A stretch of 64,000 nucleotides of DNA from Bacteroidota bacterium (GTDB lineage: Bacteria > Bacteroidota > Bacteroidia > Chitinophagales > Chitinophagaceae), in contig JAFDXG010000126.1 of NCBI GenBank assembly GCA_018268105.1, forward strand, positions 62,001-126,000, written 5' to 3'. Of the stretch, positions 27,156 through 35,867 are shown piece after piece. Made by a program: the position numbers and the translations under genes. Under the pieces are notes generated by a model that was given only the letters and a program-made list of their open reading frames with translations, searched no databases and was not told where the DNA came from. Within the stretch, counting starts at the first letter, position 1, and every line of letters starts with the position of its first letter.

Positions 27156-27629
27156 CTATCCCATTACGGTACGCCACTTATCTGATTCAGCGTATTGTTT
27201 GATCAATTCGTTTCTTTTGTTCAATATTTTTTCAAAATAGCCTTTCATAAACAACTTTCCCATCAGCCCGCCCACTGCATCTCTTGGCTCTTCCATATAT
27301 ACCATATCTATAAGCAGGCTTCCATTATCCACTTCTTTGAAATGATGTTCGTGCCGAAAACTTTTCAAATCTCCTTTTACCTGTTCTTCTACAAACTTTT
27401 CGGGTTCAATCATTTCTGTTACCCTTAATGTCATCATCCGGGTTTTACCAAGATGCTTAGCACTCAGAGTGATGGTATCACTAACATTAAGGAGTATCCC
27501 ACTTGCGTTAGCGGTAAGTGTTTCGTTTCTTCCTTCAAGCGCTTTCCTGAATACCGTAGCATTTCGTGAAAGATCAAACACCAGCTTTGCCGGAGCTTTG
27601 ATAAAAGTGGTAAGATGAATAGAATACAT
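27156..27629 (-). CDS. SRPBCC (START-like) family protein
   Basis: 157 residues from the ATG at 27629 (MYSIHLTTFIKAPAKLVFDLS). The longer frame to 27662 would overlap gcvT and lacks homology. The sequence follows the SRPBCC pattern: the opening APAKLVFDLSRN strand-helix, a mid-domain with TMRVTEMIEPEKFVEEQVKG and FRHEHHFKEVDNGSLLIDMVYM, and a long C-terminal helix (FEKILNKRNELIKQYA). Such domains bind hydrophobic ligands or act as cyclase-like folds. No specific ligand can be inferred. The gene lies 16 bases after gcvT. Confidence 0.8.
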   Translation of the reverse strand: MYSIHLTTFIKAPAKLVFDLSRNATVFRKALEGRNETLTANASGILLNVSDTITLSAKHLGKTRMMTLRVTEMIEPEKFVEEQVKGDLKSFRHEHHFKEVDNGSLLIDMVYMEEPRDAVGGLMGKLFMKGYFEKILNKRNELIKQYAESDKWRTVMG

Positions 27630-27645
27630 GGATTTCAATTTTATG

Positions 27646-28761
27646 TTATGGCTGTTGCACAAATGGCAATTTGGATACTTTAGCCTTAAGCAATTTATCC
27701 CTGACTTCTACAAATATTTCACTGTCTATCGGTGAGAATTCACTCATCACATATCCCATGCCCACTGCCCGGCCCAGTGTTGGCGACTGTGTACCGGAGG
27801 TAACCCGGCCGATGAGATTACCTTCGCTGTCCTTTATCCGGTAATCATGCCGGGGTATTCCTTTGTCTATCATTTCAAAACCTACCAGTTGCTTATCCGG
27901 TCCGGTAGTTTTCTGCTTTTGAAGGTAGTCACTCGCGGTGAATTTTTTTGAAAACTTTGTAATCCAGCCCAGCCCGGCTTCCAGCGGTGTAGTGAAATCA
28001 TCAATATCGTTTCCATACAGGCAGTATCCCATTTCAAGCCGGAGTGTATCCCTGGCCCCCAATCCTATGGGTTTTAAACCATTAGGAGTACCGGCATTAA
28101 ATATAGCGTCCCATATTTTATCGGCATTGCCGTCTTTATCTTCAAAATATATTTCCACACCACCGGCGCCTGTATACCCGGTAGCGCTTACTATTACATT
28201 ATCAACTCCGGCAAAATTACCCTTTACAAAAGTGTAATATTTGAGATTTAATATTTCCATTTCGGTAAGGGGTTGCAATATTTTTGCCGCATTGGGTCCC
28301 TGCACAGCAAGCAGGCAGGTTTTGTCGGAAATATTATGCATTTCCACACCGGCAGTATTATGAAAACTGATCCAATCCCAATCCTTCTCAATATTAGATG
28401 CATTTACTACCAGCATATATACACCTGTTTTGCCGGCAGAAGGGTTGTTTTCTTCAATACAATATACCAGCAGGTCATCCACAATACCTCCATTCTCGTT
28501 TGTAAGGCAGCTATACTGAATTTTACCGGACTTGAGTTTAGCGGCATCATTAGTTGTTACACGCTGAATCAAATCCAGTGCACCTTCACCTTTGAAAATA
28601 AATTCGCCCATGTGGCTCACGTCAAATACCCCGGCGTTTTTTCTTACGGTTGCATGTTCATCATTAATACCTGAATAACTTATAGGCATATTATAACCGG
28701 CAAATTCGGCCATCTTTGCTCCGGCAGCAATATGCTTATGGGTAAAGGGTGTCTGTTTCAT
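27646..28761 (-). CDS. gcvT: Aminomethyltransferase, T protein of the glycine cleavage system
   Basis: 371 residues, the usual length for GcvT, which transfers the aminomethyl carbon from lipoyl H-protein to tetrahydrofolate. The N-terminus has [20 protein letters not shown] and [20 protein letters not shown], with the [10 protein letters not shown] motif. [34 protein letters not shown] and [19 protein letters not shown] follow, and [20 protein letters not shown] near the C-terminus. The other glycine cleavage genes (gcvH, gcvP) are not here. It precedes the SRPBCC and comB genes on the minus strand. Confidence 0.96.
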   Translation of the reverse strand: MKQTPFTHKHIAAGAKMAEFAGYNMPISYSGINDEHATVRKNAGVFDVSHMGEFIFKGEGALDLIQRVTTNDAAKLKSGKIQYSCLTNENGGIVDDLLVYCIEENNPSAGKTGVYMLVVNASNIEKDWDWISFHNTAGVEMHNISDKTCLLAVQGPNAAKILQPLTEMEILNLKYYTFVKGNFAGVDNVIVSATGYTGAGGVEIYFEDKDGNADKIWDAIFNAGTPNGLKPIGLGARDTLRLEMGYCLYGNDIDDFTTPLEAGLGWITKFSKKFTASDYLQKQKTTGPDKQLVGFEMIDKGIPRHDYRIKDSEGNLIGRVTSGTQSPTLGRAVGMGYVMSEFSPIDSEIFVEVRDKLLKAKVSKLPFVQQP

Positions 28762-28840
28762 TTGAATATTATTTTATTTTATATCAGACCGGCAAAATGA
28801 AAAGCGAATGGTGAATACATAAGCGCGCCTTCATCTTTGC

Positions 28841-29362
28841 CTATTCATTATTTTTAAACCATGAACTATACATCAGGTAATTGTTGGCAATACGGTGTAT
28901 CTCCCCGCCTATCAGTTCCTGCGAAATGTCTTTTACCTTACGTGCAGGCACACCTGCAAAAATTGAACCGGGTTCTACATGTGTACCTTCCAGCACTACT
29001 GCCCCTGCCGCTATAATACTATTACTGCCTATGACTGCATTATCCATCACAATTGCACCCATACCAATCAATACATTGTCCTGTACGGTGCAGCCATGCA
29101 CAATAGCATTATGACCAATACTCACATTGTTGCCTACAATTGTCTGTGTTTTTTGATAAGTGCAATGTATTACGGCCCCATCCTGTATATTCACTTTATT
29201 ACCCAACCTAATGGCATTCACGTCGCCACGTACTACAGCATTAAACCATACGCTGCAATCATTACCCATTACAACATCTCCAACTATTGTTGCATTAGGC
29301 GCTATAAAACAATTGTCGCCAATAACAGGAAAAACATCTTTTACAGGTAATATTACTGGCAC
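28841..29362 (-). CDS. Gamma-class carbonic-anhydrase-like left-handed beta-helix protein
   Basis: 173 residues from a GTG at 29362, giving VPVILPVKDVFPVIGDNCFI as the opening, which matches the family's usual MPVILPVKG start. An ATG at 29398 is possible but would overlap the upstream kinase gene by 26 bases and adds a non-homologous leader. Hexapeptide repeats run through the chain (NATIVGDVVMGNDCSVWFNA, GNNVSIGHNAIVHGCTVQDN). Zinc-type histidines occur in GAVIHCTY and SIGHNAIVHG. Family members are trimeric, and many have weak or no carbonic anhydrase activity, so the reaction is not certain. Confidence 0.88.
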   Translation of the reverse strand: MPVILPVKDVFPVIGDNCFIAPNATIVGDVVMGNDCSVWFNAVVRGDVNAIRLGNKVNIQDGAVIHCTYQKTQTIVGNNVSIGHNAIVHGCTVQDNVLIGMGAIVMDNAVIGSNSIIAAGAVVLEGTHVEPGSIFAGVPARKVKDISQELIGGEIHRIANNYLMYSSWFKNNE

Positions 29363-29372
29363 TTTTTTCAGG

Positions 29373-30302
29373 TTATTTGGATACCAAAGAAATTTCAAAA
29401 TTCACAAGGTCTACAAATTCCTGGATCCTTTCATCAATATCGTTTCTGTTCAATTCTTTCAACCGGGTGGTTCCAAATTTCTCCACACAAAATGAAGCTA
29501 TTGCTGAACCCACTATAATAGCAGACTTCATCCCTTCAAATGAAAAATCTTTTGTACTGTCAAGATAGCCAGCAAAACCTCCGGCAAAAGTATCGCCTGC
29601 TCCTGTTGGATCAAATACATCTTCAAGGGGGAGTGCAGGAGCAAAAAACACATGATCTTTGTGAAATAACAGGGCACCATGTTCCCCCTTTTTGATGATC
29701 AAATACCTGGGCCCCATCTTTAAGATATCTTTAGCTGCCCTTACCAATGAATATTGCCCGCTAAGTTGCCTGGCTTCGCTGTCATTTACCAGCAATACAT
29801 CTATTTTGGATAATACTTTTTCCAGGTCATCCAATGCTGTTTCCATCCAAAAATTCATAGTATCCAGCACAACGAGCTTTGGTCGCTTTTTCATCTGGGC
29901 TACAACGCTTAATTGTACCGCAGGAGAGAGATTGCCAAGCAACAGAATATCTGCATCCTGGCAACTATCGGGTACTACCGGCTCAAATTCTCCCAAAACA
30001 TTCAACTGTGTTTCGAGGGTATCCCTGGAGTTCATGTCCATGTGATATCGGCCACTCCAGAAAAATGATTTTTTATCTTTTTTTATCTGTACCCCTTCAA
30101 GATTCACCCCCCGCTTTGACAACATATCTAATTCTTCCCCCGGGAAATCTCCGCCTACTACCGATATCTGGTAAATGGGGTTCGTAAAATTGGAAGCACT
30201 CCAAGAAATATAAGTAGCTGCGCCACCAACTATTTTATCGCTTTTGCCAAAAGGAGTTTCTATTGCATCGAATGCCATAGAACCAACAACAATCAAAGAC
30301 AT
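29373..30302 (-). CDS. PfkB-family sugar or nucleoside kinase
   Basis: 309 residues. The start MSLIVVGSMAFDAIETPFGK and the glycine-rich GGAATYISWSASNF segment (PfkB signature 1 region) are typical. The C-terminal signature is present as FDPTGAGDTFAGGFAGYL near residue 240, with the catalytic Asp in GAGD. VLLVNDSEARQLSGQYSLV marks the central region. The substrate cannot be read from sequence; ribokinase-, adenosine-kinase- and sugar-kinase-like relatives share this layout. Differs clearly from the KDG kinase at 390. First of the minus-strand run through carbonic anhydrase, GcvT, SRPBCC and ComB; the next gene begins 10 bases after its stop. Confidence 0.87.
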   Translation of the reverse strand: MSLIVVGSMAFDAIETPFGKSDKIVGGAATYISWSASNFTNPIYQISVVGGDFPGEELDMLSKRGVNLEGVQIKKDKKSFFWSGRYHMDMNSRDTLETQLNVLGEFEPVVPDSCQDADILLLGNLSPAVQLSVVAQMKKRPKLVVLDTMNFWMETALDDLEKVLSKIDVLLVNDSEARQLSGQYSLVRAAKDILKMGPRYLIIKKGEHGALLFHKDHVFFAPALPLEDVFDPTGAGDTFAGGFAGYLDSTKDFSFEGMKSAIIVGSAIASFCVEKFGTTRLKELNRNDIDERIQEFVDLVNFEISLVSK

Positions 30303-30349
30303 ATAATACCTGGGTTTGTTTTTTTAAAGAATCTATTTTCAAAACCGTG

Positions 30350-30357
30350 CAAAACTA
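30350..30357 (-). promoter_or_regulatory. Candidate Bacteroidota -7 box for the PfkB gene run
   Basis: On the minus strand this reads TAGTTTTG, matching TAnnTTTG, 48 bases before the kinase start. A well-placed -33 TTG is not obvious, so confidence is limited. Confidence 0.3.
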
Positions 30358-30554
30358 AGGCAAATATGTAAGCTAACTACAGATTTGATAATACAAACCA
30401 TTTTGCTAATCTAACTTATTAAAAGCCTCAAAAACATATTGGGGTATTGAGAGTACAGATTTATTAACCCACCTGGTCTTAAATAGTTCAATTTAAAATC
30501 AGAGGTGTTCTGTCCGATATATACAGGGGTATTGATTTTTATTATTTTTGAAGA

Positions 30555-30839
30555 ATGGAATTGGAATACTTCTCTGCAAGCTTACATCAGCAAGATCCCC
30601 CGCCGGCAATTTCAGTCTACCTGCAGGCGCTTTGGTATGACGGGAAAGGTGACTGGCACAAAGCTCATGAGTTAATTCAGGATATTGACGACAAAAAAGC
30701 AGCATGGGTGCATGCTTACCTGCACCGAAAAGAAGGAGATCAAGGAAATGCAAAGTACTGGTATTCCCGGGCCGGGAAAACTTTTCCTGCTGTATCCCTT
30801 CAGCAGGAATGGGAAATGATAGTAGCCGCATTTATATAA
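30555..30839 (+). CDS. Small conserved hypothetical protein
   Basis: 94 residues, no signal peptide or membrane segment. Sequence features: ALWYDGKGDWHKAHELIQDI, DKKAAWVHAYLHRKEGDQGN and AKYWYSRAGKTFPAVSLQQEW. Its Trp/His-rich short helices resemble a tetratricopeptide-like or Sel1-like helical hairpin found in small Bacteroidota hypotheticals. A function is not known. It is followed directly by a bidirectional-looking terminator and is convergent with the DUF937/OmpA gene. Confidence 0.75.
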   Translation: MELEYFSASLHQQDPPPAISVYLQALWYDGKGDWHKAHELIQDIDDKKAAWVHAYLHRKEGDQGNAKYWYSRAGKTFPAVSLQQEWEMIVAAFI

Positions 30840-30842
30840 AAA

Positions 30843-30868
30843 AAAGCCGCTGTTGAATTAGCGGCTTT
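30843..30868. terminator. Bidirectional terminator between convergent genes
   Basis: AAAGCCGCT pairs perfectly with AGCGGCTTT around GTTGAATT. Flanking A-rich (left) and T-rich (right) tracts allow function on both strands. It lies between the small hypothetical's stop at 30839 and the OmpA-like gene's stop at 30889. Confidence 0.85.
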
Positions 30869-30888
30869 GGTTTTAGAAAATTGTATTT

Positions 30889-32127
30889 CTATTTTTCTTT
30901 TACATTAATTGAAATTCTCCTGTTTTTCTTTTTGTTGGCTTCGGTATCGTTTGGCGCAACAAAATGGGTAGGGCCATATCCTTCTGCTGCACTCAGTTGG
31001 TTGCCATGTCCGGCTTCCTTCAGCTTAGCGGTTACCGCATCTGCTCTTTCCTGAGAAAGTTTCACATTAGACAGGGAATCGCCGGTATTATCAGTATAAC
31101 CCCCTATTTTAATTTTTACCTTGGGAAAAGCTTTCAGAATAGCAGCTATATTCTGTACCTGTTTCATAGAGGCGGCAGTAATAACAGCGCTTCCTGTTTC
31201 AAAATTCAAGTCATCAAAGTCAAACCATTTTTCTTTGCTTACAGGTTCTGTTGAATTCAGATAAGTTACCAGGTTATCTTCAATGCCACCTTTATAAGCA
31301 TCAAGTTCAACACCATCGGGTAATTTTACTTTCAGTGATTCTCTTACAGGTTCTGCTGGTAAAATTTCTGTATGCTCTTTTTCTTGAGTTGCTGTATGTG
31401 CAGTATGAGGGGTATTATCAACCCCGCAACTCTTGAATATATAGAGTAAGGCCACGAATATCCCTATAGCCCAGAATGCAGGTATAAGCGGGCTGCTTTT
31501 TCTGGTTTCTTCCTGTGTGACATGGGAGTCGTGGGTATGATGGGATGAAGCACCGGAAGCTAAAGCGCTAAGTTTTGCACCAATAGCCGATAAGTTCCCA
31601 ACGCCAAACGCGCCCGCTAAATTAAAATCTGACGGTATAGCAGATAAAATATTTTGTTTCTGATCTGTCAAAAGAGAACTGACATCTTTTACACTCAGGT
31701 TGTTTGCAAATACATGGCTGCCCAATTTTCCCAGTGCCGCTGGTGTTACCATTGATAACAATGAGGCAGCAGACGACTCTTTAATACCGGAAAAATTTGC
31801 AATGAGTTTTCCTATATTACCAAGTTTGTCACCAAAAAGACTACCAGCCATTCCTAATAGTCCTGAAAAACTGCTTCCCCCGCTCTGAAACAAATCTCCA
31901 AGTTTGCTTAATACACCACTATCGGAAGCCTGCCTGGATAATGAAAGGAGAGCTTGTATTCCATCGGAGGTACCTGCCTTTTCCAAAAAACCGGTAAGTA
32001 CAGAAGGCACAGCTCCAAGGAGTGATTTTTGAATACCTGTTTCGCTTTCACCCAGGGCAGAAGCAGCCTTAGTTACCAGGTCGTTAGAGAAGAGTCCGGA
32101 AACAGAATCAAGAAGATTGAATGACAT
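30889..32127 (-). CDS. DUF937-like plus OmpA C-terminal domain protein
   Basis: 412 residues. The first half (about 1-190) is a hydrophobic/small-residue helical repeat domain of DUF937 type (LLDSVSGLFSNDLVTKAASA, LLGAVPSVLTGFLEKAG, LLSMVTPAALGKLGSHVFA). A His/Ser linker precedes one transmembrane helix near 218-236 (LIPAFWAIGIFVALLYIF). The C-terminal 120 residues form an OmpA peptidoglycan-binding domain: FDDLNFETGSAVIT, IKIGGYTDNTGDSLSNVKLS, QERADAVTAKL and KKKNRRISINV. No signal peptide, so the DUF937 part may be cytoplasmic with OmpA facing the cell wall: an inner-membrane to peptidoglycan tether. Its role is inferred. Confidence 0.88.
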   Translation of the reverse strand: MSFNLLDSVSGLFSNDLVTKAASALGESETGIQKSLLGAVPSVLTGFLEKAGTSDGIQALLSLSRQASDSGVLSKLGDLFQSGGSSFSGLLGMAGSLFGDKLGNIGKLIANFSGIKESSAASLLSMVTPAALGKLGSHVFANNLSVKDVSSLLTDQKQNILSAIPSDFNLAGAFGVGNLSAIGAKLSALASGASSHHTHDSHVTQEETRKSSPLIPAFWAIGIFVALLYIFKSCGVDNTPHTAHTATQEKEHTEILPAEPVRESLKVKLPDGVELDAYKGGIEDNLVTYLNSTEPVSKEKWFDFDDLNFETGSAVITAASMKQVQNIAAILKAFPKVKIKIGGYTDNTGDSLSNVKLSQERADAVTAKLKEAGHGNQLSAAEGYGPTHFVAPNDTEANKKKNRRISINVKEK

Positions 32128-32471
32128 AATTGATGTTTTTTTGTGAATAAATTATTCATTTATCGGCAAAGATGTAAAAGGGGAACAGCCGTAAAGATAT
32201 TATTTATAAAAATGTGTACCTGTTTTAAATTCATTTTTAAGTTTTCAAACTATTTCTGAAATACAATTTTACAAAAAAAGTCAAAACGAGTAGTTAATGG
32301 TTTATTCTAATGTGAAGTAAGTGGATATTTGTATTAATTTTAATCTTTATTATTTTAGAAATTGTTGATTTACTTTCACTTGCAATTGTCTAAATTCGCC
32401 CTTAAGATATAGCATGTAAATGCTTTTAACTGTAGTGTTAATATATATTACATTTAAAAAACCTTGTCCCA
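32128..32471. other. Divergent 344-base intergenic region
   Basis: No coding frame is credible. It separates the minus-strand DUF937/OmpA gene from the plus-strand response regulator gene and must contain promoters for both. CAAAGATG at about 32167-32174 reads CATCTTTG on the minus strand, near the -7 consensus. TAAATTCG at 32391-32398 is a weak -7-like element on the plus strand, within the string AATTGTCTAAATT shared with the sigma factor's upstream region. Confidence 0.45.
32384..32396 (+). promoter_or_regulatory. Shared 13-base upstream string AATTGTCTAAATT
   Basis: An exact copy occurs at 10319-10331, just upstream of the ECF sigma factor. Here it lies about 75 bases before the response regulator start. 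It overlaps weak -7-like elements in both places, so it could be a common promoter core, but chance similarity in AT-rich DNA is possible. Confidence 0.3.
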
Positions 32472-33134
32472 ATGTTCACACACAATCCAACGTCAATTGA
32501 AAAAAAAGTAACTATTTTAATTGTAGATGACCATAAGTTAATCAGAGATACCTGGTCATTTATCTTGAACAGCGATGAGCGCTTTCAGGTGATTGCCGAA
32601 ACTGATACCGGGCAATCGGCTATTGAACTTTCCGGCAATTTTCATCCCGATATAATTTTAATGGATATCAATATGAGCCCAATGAATGGGTTTGAAGCCA
32701 CAAAAGAAATTCGCAAAATTTCTCCTTCTTCAAAGATCATTGGTGTTTCCATGCATTCACAGCCGGCTTATGCTAAAAAGATGTTACAAATGGGAGCGGT
32801 AGGTTATATCACCAAAAATTCATCAAAAGAAGAAATGATTACCGCCATAACTGAGGTTGTGGGTGGTAGTAAATATATATGCAATGAAGTAAAAACCATT
32901 CTTTCGGAACAAATTCTGGAGGAAAATGAAAAACCTGATGTTAACCTTCTTTCGCAACGGGAAGTTGAGATCATCAACCTCATCAGACAAGGTCAATCAT
33001 CCCGGGAAATAGCCCAGCAACTCGAAATTACCCTTAAAACTGTTGAGGTACATCGCCACAATATCCTGAAAAAACTCAATCTGAAAAATACTGCTGCATT
33101 GGTAGACTTTATCAACAATTCGGGATTGAATTAG
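32472..33134 (+). CDS. LuxR/NarL-type response regulator
   Basis: 220 residues. The receiver domain, about 12-130, has the acidic pair in LIVDDHKLIRD, the phosphoacceptor Asp in DIILMDINMSPMNGF near residue 64, and the conserved Lys in VGYITKNSSKEE. The C-terminal HTH, about 155-215, has LLSQREVEIINLIRQGQSSR, EIAQQLEITLKTVEVHRHN and ILKKLNLKN. No histidine kinase gene is adjacent, so it is an orphan here. The PAS kinase at 58468 is far away and has no obvious link. Target genes unknown. Confidence 0.93.
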   Translation: MFTHNPTSIEKKVTILIVDDHKLIRDTWSFILNSDERFQVIAETDTGQSAIELSGNFHPDIILMDINMSPMNGFEATKEIRKISPSSKIIGVSMHSQPAYAKKMLQMGAVGYITKNSSKEEMITAITEVVGGSKYICNEVKTILSEQILEENEKPDVNLLSQREVEIINLIRQGQSSREIAQQLEITLKTVEVHRHNILKKLNLKNTAALVDFINNSGLN

Positions 33135-33165
33135 CAGGAAGAAGAGTAAAGGGGAAGTGAAACAA

Positions 33166-33179
33166 CAAACTATAAACCA
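33166..33179. repeat. 14-base intergenic word CAAACTATAAACCA, copy 2
   Basis: Exact match to 13201-13214. It lies in the gap between the response regulator and the amidase gene, in sequence that reads as a degenerate spacer. Confidence 0.4.
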
Positions 33180-33284
33180 TAAACGCTTCATATTGAATGT
33201 GAGATTTACACCTCAAACCTTATACCATACAAGAAATAACTTATTTTGCAACCGGAAACCATTAACAGGTTTGCCGGTTTTTTT

Positions 33285-34088
33285 ATGTCTTCATTATCCA
33301 TAACAACCATACAAACAAATCTGCACTGGGAAGATAAAACCGCCAACCTCGCTATGCTGGAAGAAAAAATCAACAGTATAGAAGCCCGTACTGAAATTGT
33401 GGTACTTCCCGAAATGTTTAATACTGGCTTTAGTATGCATCCGGAACGGCTTGCCGAAACAATGGAAGGCAGCACTATTGCCTGGATGCAAAGAATGGCA
33501 ATGGGAAAGAAAATAATACTAACCGGGAGCGTGATTATTGAAGAAAACGGAAATTATTTTAACCGGCTGATATGGATGTTGCCAGATGGCAGGTATGGAA
33601 GCTACGACAAGCGGCATCGCTTTGGTTATGCCGGCGAGGATCAACAATTTTCACCGGGTAATAAAAGACTGATTGCTTCCGTAAAAGGATGGAAGATTAA
33701 TCTGCAGATATGCTACGATCTCCGGTTTCCGGTGTGGGTAAGACAACAAATTATACCTGGCGTCAGCACTGATCCGGAATATGATGTAATAATTTATGTT
33801 GCCAATTGGCCGCAGAGAAGAAACCATGCCTGGAAAACATTGCTTACAGCCAGGGCTATAGAGAATCAATGCTATGTTGCAGGAGTTAACCGGATTGGTA
33901 ATGATGGTAATGGTATATATCATAGTGGCGATAGTATGATAATTGATCCTCTTGGTGAAATCATCTATAATGCAGGTGAAAAGGATGAGAGTCATACCGC
34001 TGTTTTGCAAAAAGAACACTTAACTTCAGTGCGCTCATCATTTCCTTTCTGGAATGATGCAGATCATTTTTTAATAGATCCTCAATAA
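33285..34088 (+). CDS. Omega-amidase / nitrilase superfamily hydrolase (YafV-like)
   Basis: 267 residues from the ATG at 33285; the longer frame begins with a TTG at 33246 and a non-homologous leader. The catalytic triad of the nitrilase fold is visible: Glu in VVLPEMFNTGF near residue 44, Lys in SYDKRHRFGYAGED near 109, and Cys in LQICYDLRFPVWV near 143. The family deamidates alpha-keto acid amides such as 2-oxosuccinamate and 2-oxoglutaramate, as repair or salvage of transamination products. It precedes nagA by 9 bases, so the two are probably cotranscribed, though no shared pathway is evident. Confidence 0.9.
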   Translation: MSSLSITTIQTNLHWEDKTANLAMLEEKINSIEARTEIVVLPEMFNTGFSMHPERLAETMEGSTIAWMQRMAMGKKIILTGSVIIEENGNYFNRLIWMLPDGRYGSYDKRHRFGYAGEDQQFSPGNKRLIASVKGWKINLQICYDLRFPVWVRQQIIPGVSTDPEYDVIIYVANWPQRRNHAWKTLLTARAIENQCYVAGVNRIGNDGNGIYHSGDSMIIDPLGEIIYNAGEKDESHTAVLQKEHLTSVRSSFPFWNDADHFLIDPQ

Positions 34089-34097
34089 AAAAAATCA

Positions 34098-35204
34098 ATG
34101 AAGACTGCTTATACACACGGCACTATATATACTTCTGAAAAAAAACTGACCGGTAAAGCTATACTTGTGACAGACGGAGTGATTGAAGATATAGTTGATA
34201 GTGACAAGATTGGATTGGATTATACAATAAAAGACCTGGGTGGATTAAATATTGCTCCTGCTTTTATTGATCTGCAGATTTATGGCGGCAATGGAAAATT
34301 ATTTTCAGCAAATCTTGATGTGCCATCCATACAGGCTACTTACGAGTATTGCCTGAAAGGCGGTTGCGCCCAATTCATGATCACGATGGCAACCAATACT
34401 ATTGAAATTTTTCTGAAAGGAATGGAAATCGTAAGACGGTATTGGGAGCAGGGTGGCAAAGGATTGTTAGGACTTCATCTTGAGGGTCCGTATATCAACC
34501 CTGCGAAAAAAGGGGCACATCTAGCAGACTGTATAAAGAGGCCAACTATTACTGAAGTAAAAATGCTCCTTGACCAGGGCCGGGATGTGCTCAAAATGAT
34601 GACTCTTGCACCGGAAGTTTGTGATACGGAAATTATCGAACTGCTTATGCAAAATGGCATTATAGTTTCAGCAGGTCATACCAATGCCACTTATGTTGAA
34701 GCTAAAAACAAATTTGCTATTGGTATTCCAACGTCCACTCATTTATTTAACGCCATGTCTCCACTGCAGAGCCGGGCGCCGGGAATGGTAGGTGCGCTAT
34801 ACAATGATGATAAGATTAAAGCAAGTATTGTTGCCGACGGAATTCATGTAGACTTTGCTGCTGTCAGTATCAGCAAAAAAATAATGGGCGAACGATTATT
34901 CTTTATAACCGATGCCGTTACCGCAACTTCGCAAGGAGCCTATCAGCATGTCTTCACCGGCGACCGGTATACATTGCCCGATGGTACATTGTCCGGCTCA
35001 GCCCTTACCATGATGAAGTGTGTAAGTAATGCGGTTAATCACTGTGGTATTTCCCTTGATGAAGCGCTGCGCATGGCTTCCACCTATCCAGCCCAATTGC
35101 TTACGGGTAATAAAATACTGGGCAAAATAGCAAAAGGTTTTACTGCTGATTTTGTGGTCTTTGATGATGCACTCAATGTGAATCAGGTGATCACTAATGG
35201 TTAA
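34098..35204 (+). CDS. nagA: N-acetylglucosamine-6-phosphate deacetylase
   Basis: Removes acetate from GlcNAc-6-phosphate, producing glucosamine-6-phosphate in amino-sugar and peptidoglycan recycling. The 368 residues show the amidohydrolase barrel: the opening FIDLQIYGGNG, GLLGLHLEGPYINPAKKGAH near residue 120, MTLAPEV, SAGHTNATYVEA with a metal-ligand His, STHLFNAMSPL, and the catalytic Asp in LFFITDAVTAT near 272. LPDGTLSGSALTM follows. It is 9 bases after the omega-amidase gene. No nagB or transporter for GlcNAc is adjacent. Confidence 0.94.
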   Translation: MKTAYTHGTIYTSEKKLTGKAILVTDGVIEDIVDSDKIGLDYTIKDLGGLNIAPAFIDLQIYGGNGKLFSANLDVPSIQATYEYCLKGGCAQFMITMATNTIEIFLKGMEIVRRYWEQGGKGLLGLHLEGPYINPAKKGAHLADCIKRPTITEVKMLLDQGRDVLKMMTLAPEVCDTEIIELLMQNGIIVSAGHTNATYVEAKNKFAIGIPTSTHLFNAMSPLQSRAPGMVGALYNDDKIKASIVADGIHVDFAAVSISKKIMGERLFFITDAVTATSQGAYQHVFTGDRYTLPDGTLSGSALTMMKCVSNAVNHCGISLDEALRMASTYPAQLLTGNKILGKIAKGFTADFVVFDDALNVNQVITNG

Positions 35205-35223
35205 GTATTGTTTAAAGCTATTA

Positions 35224-35675
35224 TTATAATACTTTACGGATGAATAGATTTTCTTTTGTTCTTCCGGTAATAAAATATACGCCACTGCTCAATCCCGCTA
35301 AACCATCTATACTATAATTGTATTTGCCGGGCAGGCATTGCAACAGATGGGTCTGCAATTTTCTTCCATACATATCCAAAACACTTAGCTGCATCACTTG
35401 TTTGATATTGCTGTAAAAACTGATCACCAGCTTCTCATTAAATGGTATGATGCAACCGTCTGATTGAAAGCATTTCCATCCATTGAATCAATATTAAAAA
35501 ATGGCTCTGTCAATATCACTATCTTCAATTCCAAACAACTTTCCATTCCACTTAATAACTCCACTAATGTCATCTAAACCGGGAGAAGGCAAATCTGCTT
35601 TTTTGAGATAATCCTGCACAAATGCTGATACTGACAGCAGAACTGATATTGAGGTAAGGGTAATTTAATAATCAT
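35224..35675 (-). pseudogene. Remnant of a T9SS-secreted protein (signal region plus sorting tail)
   Basis: Read on the minus strand, three frames together resemble one short secreted protein. An ATG at 35675 opens a frame that leaves register after a few codons. The next frame reads TLTSISVLLSVSAFVQDYLK (signal-like), then VIKWNGKLFGIEDSDI and NIDSMDGNAFNQTVASY before a stop near 35430. A third frame reads PFNEKLVISFYSNI, LSVLDMYGRKL and GLSSGVYFITG up to FIRKVL at 35224. That last part is a type IX secretion type A sorting domain, in which YPNPFNEKL is expected at the junction. At least two frameshifts plus likely internal loss make it non-functional. The original product is unknown. Confidence 0.65.
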
Positions 35676-35867
35676 GAACTATTAGATTTAGGGATTAAAG
35701 GAAATTCAAATTATATAGCAACAATAAGGTTGTATTGTCTACAACCAGCTTGGTTTACAGAGGTTATTGCTAAAAATGTTTTTCTAAGAGGGAGTAATCT
35801 AAAGATATATCAGGGGAAATGAAGCTGCTAAGAGAAAGTGAAACTACATATTTTATAAAAGCTGTTA

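Noticed and set aside
29363..29398. Longer start for the gamma carbonic anhydrase (ATG at 29398)
   Set aside because: It would overlap the kinase gene by 26 bases and adds residues not found in the family; the GTG at 29362 gives the usual VILPVK opening. It cannot be fully excluded.
33246..33284. Upstream extension of the omega-amidase frame
   Set aside because: Begins with TTG and encodes a leader not found in nitrilases; ATG at 33285 fits.
35676..35867. Possible extra gene between the T9SS relic and the S41 gene
   Set aside because: No open frame of useful length or motif on either strand; it is AT-rich spacer.
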